Assembly (NCBI RefSeq): GCF_023195755.1
Contig: NZ_CP096203.1
Coordinates: 1,674,001-1,738,000 of the forward strand
DNA from: Chryseobacterium nepalense
Lineage (GTDB): Bacteria > Bacteroidota > Bacteroidia > Flavobacteriales > Weeksellaceae
Length of the DNA stretch: 64,000 nucleotides
Direction: 5' to 3'
Shown here in pieces: positions 35,071 through 42,913 of this stretch. The position numbers were made by a program, and so were the translations under genes. The notes under the pieces are model-generated. The model saw only the letters and a program-made list of their open reading frames with translations, made no database searches and was not told the origin of the DNA. Within the stretch, counting starts at the first letter, position 1; each line of letters begins with the position of its first letter.

Positions 35071-36924
35071 TTATTCCACAGTTACAGATTTTGCGAGGTT
35101 TCTCGGCTGGTCTACATTCGCTCCTCTATACACTGCAATATAGTACGCTAACAGCTGTAAAGGCACTGATGCCACGATTGGCGAGAAACATTCTGACGTT
35201 TCAGGGATCTCAATAACATAGTCTGACATTTCGCTTACCTGTGTATCTCCATTATTTACCACAGCGATTACCTTTCCTTTTCTTGCTTTAATTTCCTGAA
35301 CATTACTTACAATCTTGTCATAATGTCCTTTTTTAGGAGCGATAATTACAATAGGCATATTTTCGTCGATCAATGCAATAGGACCGTGTTTCATTTCTGC
35401 TGCAGGGTATCCTTCTGCATGAATATAGGAAATCTCTTTTAGCTTCAAAGCTCCCTCAAGGGCTGCCGGATAATTGTATCCTCTTCCCAGATAAAGGAAG
35501 TTTGTTGCATTTACAAAATCTTTAGCAATATTCTGCACAAGCTCATGAGTAGAACTTAATACATCTTCGATTTTTTTAGGGATAGCATCCAATTCAGCGG
35601 TTAAGCTCATGAAATCAGCATTTCCTAAGTTTCCATTGTGTTTACCTAATTTTAATGCAATTAAGCTAAGAATTGTAAGCTGTGCCGTAAATGCCTTTGT
35701 AGAAGCTACACCGATTTCAGGGCCTGCGTGTGTATAGGATCCTGCGTCTGTAATTCTTGCAATAGATGAATCTACAACATTACAGATCCCGTAAATAAAT
35801 GCACCTTTCTCTTTTGCGAGTTTAAGGGCAGCCATGGTGTCTGCAGTTTCTCCGGATTGGGAAATCGCGATAACAACGTCTTTGTCCGTAATAATCGGGT
35901 TTCTGTATCTGAATTCAGAAGCGTATTCTACTTCAACAGGAATTCTTGCATATTCTTCGATAAGATATTCTCCGATGAGTCCTGCATGCCATGATGTTCC
36001 GCAGGCAATGATAATAATTCTGTTAGCATTTTTGAATTTCTCAATATGATCCCAGATTCCGGCCATTTTGATAACACCTTCATCCACCAGTAATCGTCCT
36101 CTCATGGTATCATGAACGGATTTTGGCTGTTCGAAGATTTCTTTTAACATGAAATGCTCATATCCGCTTTTTTCAATCTGCTCGAGACTTAACTTAAGTT
36201 TTTGGATTTCAGGTATGATTTTAGAATTTTCAGTAATTGTTCTTATATCCACACCATTTTCCAATGAGATGGTGGCCATGTGTCCTTCCTCAAGATAAAT
36301 AGCTTCTTTTGTAAATTCTACAAAAGGAGAAGCGTCAGACGCTATAAAATATTCTTTATCGCCAATTCCTATTGCCAACGGAGACCCTAGTCTTCCAACA
36401 ACAAGTACTCCCGGATAATCTTCATGCATTACGGTAATAGCATATGCTCCGTAAACTTCATTTAATGCATATCTTACAGCAGTAGGAAAATCCGTTTCAT
36501 TGTTAAGGTCCATAAAATACTGAATAAGATTAACCAGAACTTCGGTATCTGTTTCAGATTTGAAGGAGAATCCTTTTTCCGTAAGCATTGTTTTGATGGT
36601 ATCATAATTTTCAATGATTCCATTATGAATAATAGCTAGCTTCCCGTTATTAGATAAATGAGGGTGAGAGTTTCTGTCGCTTGGTACTCCGTGAGTTGCC
36701 CAGCGGGTGTGTCCCATCCCGATTTTAGCTTTACCTTTCAATTGGCCGGAAATATTCACCAGATCCTCAACTTTGCCTTTCGTTTTTTCAACCTCTAATT
36801 TGTTATTCCCATCTTCTAAAACGATTCCGGCACTGTCGTAGCCTCTGTATTCTAATCTTCTAAGACCGTTAATTACTATATCGTAAGCGTCTTGAAAGCC
36901 TGTGTATCCAACGATTCCGCACAT
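35071..36924 (-). CDS. glmS: Glutamine-fructose-6-phosphate aminotransferase
   Basis: 617 aa, full length. The start MCGIVGYTGFQDA places the catalytic Cys at residue 2. The glutaminase domain (to ~240) has MGHTRWATHGVPSDRNSHPH, and the two SIS isomerase domains have SQSGETADTMAALKLAKEKG and the end LAKSVTVE. It makes glucosamine-6-phosphate for peptidoglycan and LPS. No glmS ribozyme was recognised in the 45-nt gap to the upstream gene. Placement between the gld operon and a DUF4270 lipoprotein is a flavobacterial arrangement. Confidence 0.97.
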   Translation of the reverse strand: MCGIVGYTGFQDAYDIVINGLRRLEYRGYDSAGIVLEDGNNKLEVEKTKGKVEDLVNISGQLKGKAKIGMGHTRWATHGVPSDRNSHPHLSNNGKLAIIHNGIIENYDTIKTMLTEKGFSFKSETDTEVLVNLIQYFMDLNNETDFPTAVRYALNEVYGAYAITVMHEDYPGVLVVGRLGSPLAIGIGDKEYFIASDASPFVEFTKEAIYLEEGHMATISLENGVDIRTITENSKIIPEIQKLKLSLEQIEKSGYEHFMLKEIFEQPKSVHDTMRGRLLVDEGVIKMAGIWDHIEKFKNANRIIIIACGTSWHAGLIGEYLIEEYARIPVEVEYASEFRYRNPIITDKDVVIAISQSGETADTMAALKLAKEKGAFIYGICNVVDSSIARITDAGSYTHAGPEIGVASTKAFTAQLTILSLIALKLGKHNGNLGNADFMSLTAELDAIPKKIEDVLSSTHELVQNIAKDFVNATNFLYLGRGYNYPAALEGALKLKEISYIHAEGYPAAEMKHGPIALIDENMPIVIIAPKKGHYDKIVSNVQEIKARKGKVIAVVNNGDTQVSEMSDYVIEIPETSECFSPIVASVPLQLLAYYIAVYRGANVDQPRNLAKSVTVE

Positions 36925-36968
36925 AATTATATCAAGTGTTTAAGTGTTTTAAGTGTGTTTTTTAAATA

Positions 36969-38555
36969 TTATTTTGTCCCGTAAGTAACCATAAGTTGTA
37001 CACGGTTAGCATTTGTTGCATCTGTTCCGATAAATACTGCTCTGCTTGTATTATAAGAAGTAGTTGTAGATTTGTAACCGGCAAGAGTAGTTCCGTCGGA
37101 ACTTTTTTCGAAACTTCCTAAATTTATTTTAAAATATTTTGTTTCGGTTTTGTCTGTTGACGCCTTGCTATCCGGCTCAATCATTTCTTTTATGGACTGT
37201 GTAACAATAAAGTCGTAATATGTTTTATCTGTATCCATATTGTACGCTTTAAAAATGGTATATCCGGTAACTCCTGCCAGCTTTAAGAGATCATTGGTAA
37301 AACTCGTTCTTACCTTGGTAGGATTAGAGGAATTTGCAGGATCAACATATCTGCGCAATAAAGTAAATTCTGTAGGCTTTTTAAATTTTGTACTGTTCCA
37401 TGCAGGATCTACATAAATTCTGATCTTAGCACTTATTATAGCTGCTTTATTATTTTGATACAGATTTTTAAGATCATTAATGGTAGACTCAGGGATTTTA
37501 ATTCCGATAGAATTCCCTCCCATTGCCTGGGCATAAAGTTTTGAATCACCAGTAACGCTGTTATATCCGGCACCTGAAACTGCAGAACCAGTTCTGGCAT
37601 ACTGGTACTGACCAATGTGAGCATTTCCTGATCCTAGTACGAATGAATAAGAAGTCTGCGGTCTTGTTGTCGTTCCGTTTTCCGTTTTATCATATTTATA
37701 ATACATGATCATTTCCATATCATTAGGCGCAAACTGGAACAAATATCCGTCCGACTCTGCAACAGAAACTCTTAATCCTTTAAAATAACGGATAAAGTTG
37801 GATGCATCCTGAAGTTCAGGCTGATCTTTTTTGGCAATGATTTTAGTCTGGAAGAAATTTTTATCCAGCGGAATTCTGATTCCCGGTGTTGAAGCAGTAA
37901 ATAATGCCGTACCTCCATCATCTTTTGTAATGGCAATAGAGCTTGCGTTTCCATTAAATACTTTTGAACCTAATTCATTAGAATCAAACGCAAAAACGTC
38001 ATTAGACTTTACCGTATCTGAAGCTGCTTTAAGGAAAGTCTGTACTTCATTTACCTTTATGGTTAAACTCTTTTTTGCTCTCCCGAATTTTAAAACAGGA
38101 TATGTATTAACTACCTTTTTAGCATTTACCGCTCCATCCGCTGCCGTAGTATAAGTATAATTGTCGTCTACGGTATTTGTCGTAACAGAATCTGAGGCAT
38201 ATCTTGGTTTTATCACGAGAACTACAGAATCTACAGTGGCATTGGTTCCAAAGTCAGGATCATAAGTGGATAGTTTAACCTGAGTAAGATAAGACGCTTT
38301 CTGCATTCCGAACTGGCTTTCATTAAAAGCACCCAGCACTCCGTAAGTAAGTTTTGATGCATCCGTACGAATGGTATCGTTATTATTAATATTATATGCA
38401 ACAACAGGAAAAGCCTGTTCTTTACCTTGTGCAGCGCCGTCTAAAAACAGCTGTTCTCCCAAAGTATCCGCATCCGGCTCACAATTGTAAAGTAATATAC
38501 TTCCCAAAACCACCATAGAAATTGCGGTGATTGTCTTCTTAACAGTATGAATCAT
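36969..38555 (-). CDS. DUF4270 family lipoprotein
   Basis: 528 aa. The N-terminus AISMVVLGSILLYNCEPDAD is a lipobox with Cys after LLYN, followed by TLGEQLFLDGAAQGKEQ as in DUF4270 proteins. The rest is beta-rich with long Ser/Thr/Asn stretches and ends VQLMVTYGTK. The family is an outer-membrane-associated lipoprotein of Flavobacteriia of unknown function. It is 15 nt after the GT5-like gene and 44 nt before glmS, so these are probably one operon. Confidence 0.85.
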   Translation of the reverse strand: MIHTVKKTITAISMVVLGSILLYNCEPDADTLGEQLFLDGAAQGKEQAFPVVAYNINNNDTIRTDASKLTYGVLGAFNESQFGMQKASYLTQVKLSTYDPDFGTNATVDSVVLVIKPRYASDSVTTNTVDDNYTYTTAADGAVNAKKVVNTYPVLKFGRAKKSLTIKVNEVQTFLKAASDTVKSNDVFAFDSNELGSKVFNGNASSIAITKDDGGTALFTASTPGIRIPLDKNFFQTKIIAKKDQPELQDASNFIRYFKGLRVSVAESDGYLFQFAPNDMEMIMYYKYDKTENGTTTRPQTSYSFVLGSGNAHIGQYQYARTGSAVSGAGYNSVTGDSKLYAQAMGGNSIGIKIPESTINDLKNLYQNNKAAIISAKIRIYVDPAWNSTKFKKPTEFTLLRRYVDPANSSNPTKVRTSFTNDLLKLAGVTGYTIFKAYNMDTDKTYYDFIVTQSIKEMIEPDSKASTDKTETKYFKINLGSFEKSSDGTTLAGYKSTTTSYNTSRAVFIGTDATNANRVQLMVTYGTK

Positions 38556-38570
38556 TAAAAATGTGTTTTC

Positions 38571-39341
38571 TTAATAAAGTTGATTAATAGAATCTATGTC
38601 CAGATATTCCGATTTCGGGGTTGATGTTTCGTTGAATGCCTTATCAAGGTCTTCATCAAGAAACTCATCGCCCTTTACGATCATATCCACATAGCCCATA
38701 CTTTCGGCAACGAAAGTTTTAACGCTTGGGTTATTTAACGCTTTAAGACCTGAAATATTATCAAACTTCAGCTTTTCGTCAATATTGGAAGCTAAAGATG
38801 CATCTTTTTCATTGTATAACGAAAGAACAATTTTTGCATCCTTAAAATAAGTATCGGATTCGTAGTATGTTTTAAGATAAATAGGAACAAAAGATGACAT
38901 CCATCCGTTAAGATGAATCACATCAGGCACCCAATTGAGCTTTTTAATAGTTTCAATTACACCTCTGGCGAAGAAAATTGCTCTTTCATCATTATCATCA
39001 AAAGGATTTCCTTCATCATCAAAATAATATTGCTTTCTTTTGAAATATTCTTCGTTATCGATAAAGTATACCTGAAGTCTTTCCCCCGGAAGAGACGCTA
39101 CTTTAATAATAAGAGGCTGATCCAGATCATTGATGATGATATTCATTCCCGACAGGCGGATCACTTCATGAAGCTGGAATTTCCTTTCACTTATTTGTCC
39201 AAATCTTGGCATAAAAACTCTTACATCATTGCCTTCATTGTGCATCTTAAGTGCCATTTTGTTTACCAATGCAGCCATATTTGTATCTTCCTGATATGGA
39301 TACATCTCTGTAGTAATGTACAGTATTTTTTGATTCGGCAT
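38571..39341 (-). CDS. Half-length glycogen/starch synthase-like protein (GT5 N-terminal domain)
   Basis: 256 aa, about half of GlgA. It matches the N-terminal GT5 Rossmann domain (ILYITTEMYPYQ, VRVFMPRFGQI, PDVIHLNGWMSSFVPIYLK), but lacks the C-terminal GT-B domain with its donor site. The usual K-x-G-G-L near the N-terminus is replaced by DTNMAALVN. It therefore may not be a working synthase. The position between panC and the DUF4270-glmS-gld group is the usual flavobacterial context. Confidence 0.8.
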   Translation of the reverse strand: MPNQKILYITTEMYPYQEDTNMAALVNKMALKMHNEGNDVRVFMPRFGQISERKFQLHEVIRLSGMNIIINDLDQPLIIKVASLPGERLQVYFIDNEEYFKRKQYYFDDEGNPFDDNDERAIFFARGVIETIKKLNWVPDVIHLNGWMSSFVPIYLKTYYESDTYFKDAKIVLSLYNEKDASLASNIDEKLKFDNISGLKALNNPSVKTFVAESMGYVDMIVKGDEFLDEDLDKAFNETSTPKSEYLDIDSINQLY

Positions 39342-39379
39342 AAACTTCTATCTAATTTTTGTAAAAATGCTTTAATGCG

Positions 39380-39387
39380 CAAAATTA
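39380..39387 (-). promoter_or_regulatory. -7 box of the GT5-DUF4270-glmS unit
   Basis: TAATTTTG on the minus strand, giving a leader of about 30 nt to the ATG at 39341. No clear -33 TTG at the right distance. Confidence 0.4.
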
Positions 39388-39494
39388 CGAAAAAACATTC
39401 AACATTAATTTAATTAACATTTTTTTACGATAATTTGCGGTCTGAAATTATTAAAACCGCGTGTAACTGTATCATAACTATATGATATTTTTAG

Positions 39495-39502
39495 TATTTT
39501 TG
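39495..39502 (+). promoter_or_regulatory. -7 box of panC
   Basis: TATTTTTG on the plus strand, 20 nt before the ATG of panC. A -33 TTG at normal spacing is not visible. Confidence 0.4.
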
Positions 39503-39522
39503 AATTACTATTAAAATAAACT

Positions 39523-40371
39523 ATGGAAGTTTTAAAAAGCAAGAAGATCCTTCAGGATTTCATTGAAAGACAGAAAGAAATGGGAAAAAAGATAGGTTTT
39601 GCACCCACTATGGGAGCCCTGCATGACGGCCATCTTTCGCTCTATAAAATGGCCAGAGAAGAAAATGACCTGGTGGTTTCATCAATTTTTGTTAATCCAA
39701 CCCAATTCAATAACCCGGAAGATCTTGAAAAATATCCGAGAGATATTAACCGCGACATTTTGATCCTTGAAAAATCAGGACTGGTAGACGCCGTTTACAT
39801 TCCTGAAGTCACCGATATCTATCCTGAAAAGACCGAAAGCAGGCATTATGATTTTGATAGACTTGAAGATGAGATGGAAGGAAAATCCAGACCGGGCCAT
39901 TTCGATGGTGTGGGAACGGTAGTAGAGGAACTTTTTTTACAGGTGAAACCAGACAGTGCTTATTTTGGTGAAAAGGATTTTCAGCAGCTTGCCATTATCA
40001 GAAAGATGACTGAAAAGAAAAAACTTCCGATTAAAATAATTGGAGTTCCTATTTTCAGGGCAGAAAACGGACTGGCCTTAAGTTCCCGAAACCAGAGACT
40101 CGATAAAGACCGCAGAGAAGCTTCAAAAATAATTTATGAAACGTTGAAAAAAGTCAATGAATGGTTCCGTGTGTTAACAGTTCCTGAAATTAAACAGCGG
40201 GTACAGGATATTTTTGATAATCAAAGAGGAATGCAGCTTGAATATTTTCTGATTGCCGACGAAGAAACTCTGAAAGAAACAGATTTTTTCTATAAAGACA
40301 GAAACTTCAGGGCTTTTATCGTAGTTGTTGTAGACGGTGTGCGGCTGATCGACAATATGCATCTGGATTAA
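39523..40371 (+). CDS. panC: Pantothenate synthetase
   Basis: 282 aa, full length. Signatures: GFAPTMGALHDGHLSLYKMA (HIGH-like), VVSSIFVNPTQFNNPEDLEK YP at the pantoate site, and DSAYFGEKDFQQLAIIRKM and LSSRNQRL (KMSKS-like SSRN). It ligates pantoate and beta-alanine with ATP to make pantothenate for CoA. It is transcribed divergently from the GT5-like gene and has its own terminator at 40421-40447. Confidence 0.96.
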   Translation: MEVLKSKKILQDFIERQKEMGKKIGFAPTMGALHDGHLSLYKMAREENDLVVSSIFVNPTQFNNPEDLEKYPRDINRDILILEKSGLVDAVYIPEVTDIYPEKTESRHYDFDRLEDEMEGKSRPGHFDGVGTVVEELFLQVKPDSAYFGEKDFQQLAIIRKMTEKKKLPIKIIGVPIFRAENGLALSSRNQRLDKDRREASKIIYETLKKVNEWFRVLTVPEIKQRVQDIFDNQRGMQLEYFLIADEETLKETDFFYKDRNFRAFIVVVVDGVRLIDNMHLD

Positions 40372-40420
40372 AATCAGGCTGAGTTTAGACTAAGATTTAC
40401 ACATTTAAAATAAAGATCCG

Positions 40421-40447
40421 GGCGTTGCTTAAGCGGCGCCTTTTGTT
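40421..40447 (+). terminator. Terminator of panC
   Basis: Self-complementary GGCGTTGCTTAAGCGGCGCC (two G-T pairs, TTAA loop) followed by TTTTGTT. Confidence 0.7.
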
Positions 40448-40562
40448 TGATTTAAATACTATTAAGATCACTTTAAAATTTTCAATTACTTCAGAATAGC
40501 TGGCTGATGGAAAACTTTTCCTATCAGGATTAAAATAAAAGAAATAGAATATATATAAAAAA

Positions 40563-40589
40563 TCAAAGGCTTCTTGAGGAAGCCTTTGA
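40563..40589 (-). terminator. Terminator of the tRNA Lys-Leu-Lys operon
   Basis: 11-bp stem TCAAAGGCTTC / GAAGCCTTTGA with a 5-nt loop. On the minus strand it is followed by TTTTTTATATAT. It lies 54 nt after the last tRNA. Confidence 0.8.
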
Positions 40590-40643
40590 AACACCAAATC
40601 ACAAAATATTAATATGAAAAAAATTTACTTTTCAGTAAACTTG

Positions 40644-40716
40644 TGACCCGGCTGGGATTCGAACCCAGGACCCATACATTAAAAGTGTATTGCTCTACCA
40701 GCTGAGCTACCGAGTC
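40644..40716 (-). tRNA. tRNA-Lys (TTT), distal copy
   Basis: 73 nt; acceptor GACTCGG / CCGGGTC plus A, D-arm AGCTCAGCTGGTAGAGC, anticodon loop CTTTTAA, T-loop GGTTCGAATCC. Identical over the mature length to the copy at 40909-40981. CCA is not encoded. Confidence 0.97.
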
Positions 40717-40789
40717 GGTCACAATTAATAATGATAAATATAAATAAAATTTTTATTTTCAGTATTAATTATTTCAATTTTCTGCATTG

Positions 40790-40872
40790 TGCCTGCGACT
40801 GGACTCGAACCAGCACATCCTTAGGAAACCACCCCCTCAAGATGGCGTGTCTACCAATTTCACCACGCAGGC
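40790..40872 (-). tRNA. tRNA-Leu (GAG)
   Basis: 83 nt; acceptor GCCTGCG / CGCAGGC plus A, anticodon stem CCATC / GGTGG with loop TTGAGGG, giving anticodon GAG for CUC/CUU codons, and a class II variable arm. CCA not encoded. Confidence 0.95.
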
Positions 40873-40908
40873 AAATAAAATTACAAAAATCTAGTAATTT
40901 TTTGCTAG

Positions 40909-40981
40909 TGACCCGGCTGGGATTCGAACCCAGGACCCATACATTAAAAGTGTATTGCTCTACCAGCTGAGCTACCGAGTC
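40909..40981 (-). tRNA. tRNA-Lys (TTT), proximal copy
   Basis: 73 nt, same mature sequence as 40644-40716. It is the first gene of the three-tRNA unit, 53 nt downstream of the -7 box. Confidence 0.97.
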
Positions 40982-41035
40982 GGCCACTTTATTATCAAGT
41001 TTTCATTTGAATAATGTCCCTTGTTTTAAGTGGTG

Positions 41036-41066
41036 CAAAGATATAGCTTTTTTTTATTTCTCAAAA
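41036..41066 (-). promoter_or_regulatory. Promoter of the tRNA Lys-Leu-Lys operon
   Basis: On the minus strand TTTTG (41062-41066), 18 nt, TATCTTTG (41036-41043), a near-perfect housekeeping promoter. Confidence 0.75.
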
Positions 41067-41096
41067 CTTTTTTGCAAATTTGTTTAAAAAAAATTC

Positions 41097-41612
41097 ATGA
41101 TAATTTCACTGGTCGGATACATGGGAAGTGGCAAATCTCACATTTCCAAAATATTAAGCGAAAAACTAAATTTTAGACTTATTGACCTCGATAAAGAGAT
41201 TTCTAAGCGAAATAAATTAACCATTCCGGAAATATTCGCAAAAAAAGGAGAAATCTATTTTAGGAAGCTGGAACGGGAGGCACTGGAAGAAATTCTGGCT
41301 ACTGAAGAAAATCTGGTGCTAAGCCTGGGCGGAGGCACGCCCGCTTATTACAATAATATGGAAATTATCAACAGTAATTCCCAGAGTGTTTTTATGAGAG
41401 CTTCCGTAGGAACTTTAGCAGAAAGGCTATCCAAACAAAAGGAAAAACGTCCGCTTATTGCCAATATACCCGATGAAGATCTTCCCGAATTTATTGCCAA
41501 GCATTTGTTTGAGAGAAACGCTTTTTACAGTAAGGCACAGTTTCATGTGGTTACAGACAACAGACAACCTGAAGAAATTGTAGCTGAAATAATAGAAAAG
41601 CTCTATCTCTAG
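41097..41612 (+). CDS. aroK: Shikimate kinase
   Basis: 171 aa. P-loop GYMGSGKSHISKIL; shikimate-binding DLDKEISKR and IYFRKLEREAL; Walker B-like LSLGGGTPAYY; lid Arg in KEKRPLIAN. It phosphorylates shikimate on the way to chorismate. Single gene; its stop is 11 nt from the stop of the convergent S4 gene, with a small hairpin AAAGCTCT / AGAGCTTT overlapping the 3' end. Confidence 0.95.
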   Translation: MIISLVGYMGSGKSHISKILSEKLNFRLIDLDKEISKRNKLTIPEIFAKKGEIYFRKLEREALEEILATEENLVLSLGGGTPAYYNNMEIINSNSQSVFMRASVGTLAERLSKQKEKRPLIANIPDEDLPEFIAKHLFERNAFYSKAQFHVVTDNRQPEEIVAEIIEKLYL

Positions 41613-41623
41613 AGCTTTATTTA

Positions 41624-42061
41624 TTAATCATCTTCTGAATTGTCGCCATCCTTTTCACCGAAAAAATCATCCCAGTCGGTAAAATCTGAAGCAATATCGT
41701 TTTCCACGTAATCATCCATATCCCTTCTGTCTTTTTTCGTAGGCCTGCCCTCTCCCTTGATTCTGTAATAATCCTGGGACATTTTACGCATTTTCAGAAG
41801 CTCATACTGCTCTTTATCCGTTACATCTTTGATATGAAGCGGGACCAGCTTTGCGCCTATCCTGCTTTTAGGAATCTGGATCACCTTTATTTTATAGTCA
41901 ATCTGATTTTTACGGATCTTAATCACATCTCCTTCTTTTACCTCTTTAGAAGACTTTACCACCGACTCGCCGATAGAAACCCTGTTCTTTTTGATTTCCT
42001 CTGTAGCGATGGTTCTGGTCTTATAAAAACGAATGCTCCATAAAAATTTATCTATTCTCAT
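41624..42061 (-). CDS. RNA-binding S4 domain protein (Hsp15-like)
   Basis: 145 aa. The N-terminal S4 domain reads MRIDKFLWSIRFYKTRTIAT and VSIGESVVKSSKEVKEGDVI, the same order as Hsp15 (HslR), which recycles stalled 50S subunits with peptidyl-tRNA. The C-terminus is a basic then very acidic tail (GRPTKKDRRDMDDYVENDIA, then EKDGDNSEDD), an unusual extension. Whether it acts as Hsp15 is inference. Confidence 0.85.
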   Translation of the reverse strand: MRIDKFLWSIRFYKTRTIATEEIKKNRVSIGESVVKSSKEVKEGDVIKIRKNQIDYKIKVIQIPKSRIGAKLVPLHIKDVTDKEQYELLKMRKMSQDYYRIKGEGRPTKKDRRDMDDYVENDIASDFTDWDDFFGEKDGDNSEDD

Positions 42062-42070
42062 AATTTTTTA

Positions 42071-42078
42071 TACTTTTG
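42071..42078 (+). promoter_or_regulatory. -7 box of the FKBP-like lipoprotein gene
   Basis: TACTTTTG in the 54-bp gap between the divergent S4 gene and the 42116 start. No -33 TTG at standard spacing. Confidence 0.35.
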
Positions 42079-42115
42079 CCGTTATATTATTTGTAAAGTA
42101 ATTAAAGTTTTTGAA

Positions 42116-42874
42116 ATGAAAAAAATATTTTTATATATCCTTGCGGGATCTCTCTGCTTTTCTGCATGTAAAAAGGATGATGAGGTTGAAACTTTTATAG
42201 AACCTGAAGATGTATCGGTAAGAAATTCATATGACGACCAGGCTATTCAAAAGTTCATGGATAATAATTATCTTGATGCGCAGGGAAATATAAAAGCTTT
42301 CAGTTCAACAGACGCTTCTGATGACAATGAAAAAAAGCTTTCCGAGCTTAATCCGGTAAAACTTCCTTCAGGAGTAGTTTATATTATAAGAAACGGGGCA
42401 CAGCCATCTCCCGGCGTAACCCTTGAAACCAATTCTACAGCAGACAACGCCACACAAATCAGAGTAATGATGAGGGCCAATTATTATCTTGCAGCAGAAA
42501 GTGATGGAAACATATCTTTCGGAAGCGCAGGAGTTCTTTTAAATACTATTAACGGTTCAGGTTCACCAGCGACAGACCCGCCCTACTATTATGTAAAAAA
42601 CAATGTTCTTGAGAGTGCGACCAGCGATGATGCGAAAAAGAGAAGCTATTACGAAATCGAAGGACTTCAGGAAGGATTGAAATACTTTAAAGGGTACGAA
42701 AATAAAAATGACGGTGATTCTTACAACTTACAGGGCGTAATCATCGTTCCTTCAAGAGCAGCATTTGCAAGAGATCTGCATTATAACTATACAGGATTTT
42801 CGCTTAAAAACAATTGCTTTGTGTTTAACTTCGAAATTTACAAAGCCAACTTAAGACCAGCGAATGAAAAATAA
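42116..42874 (+). CDS. Lipoprotein with degenerate FKBP-type fold
   Basis: 252 aa. Signal MKKIFLYILAGSLCFSAC, lipobox Cys18, then KKDDE. The C-terminal half follows the FKBP layout: YYEIEGLQEGLKYFKGYEN (like V.GW.EGL..M..G) and NLQGVIIVPSRAAFARDLHY (like ..IPS.LAYG). Active-site aromatic residues are not clearly kept, so prolyl isomerase activity is uncertain. GldI-like outer-membrane FKBP lipoproteins are known in gliding bacteria, so a chaperone role is possible (inference). Confidence 0.65.
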   Translation: MKKIFLYILAGSLCFSACKKDDEVETFIEPEDVSVRNSYDDQAIQKFMDNNYLDAQGNIKAFSSTDASDDNEKKLSELNPVKLPSGVVYIIRNGAQPSPGVTLETNSTADNATQIRVMMRANYYLAAESDGNISFGSAGVLLNTINGSGSPATDPPYYYVKNNVLESATSDDAKKRSYYEIEGLQEGLKYFKGYENKNDGDSYNLQGVIIVPSRAAFARDLHYNYTGFSLKNNCFVFNFEIYKANLRPANEK

Positions 42875-42877
42875 ACT

Positions 42878-42908
42878 AAAAACGCTTCAGAATATGAAGC
42901 GTTTTTTT
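42878..42908 (+). terminator. Terminator between convergent genes
   Basis: Stem AAAACGCTTCA / TGAAGCGTTTT around GAATA with a T8 run on the plus strand. Confidence 0.9.
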
Positions 42909-42913
42909 TATGA

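Noticed and set aside
35071..36968. glmS ribozyme
   Set aside because: The gap to the upstream gene is 44 nt and shows no ribozyme core; such ribozymes belong mainly to Firmicutes.
40731..40987. Open frames over the tRNA cluster
   Set aside because: They translate tRNA sequence and are a common annotation artefact.
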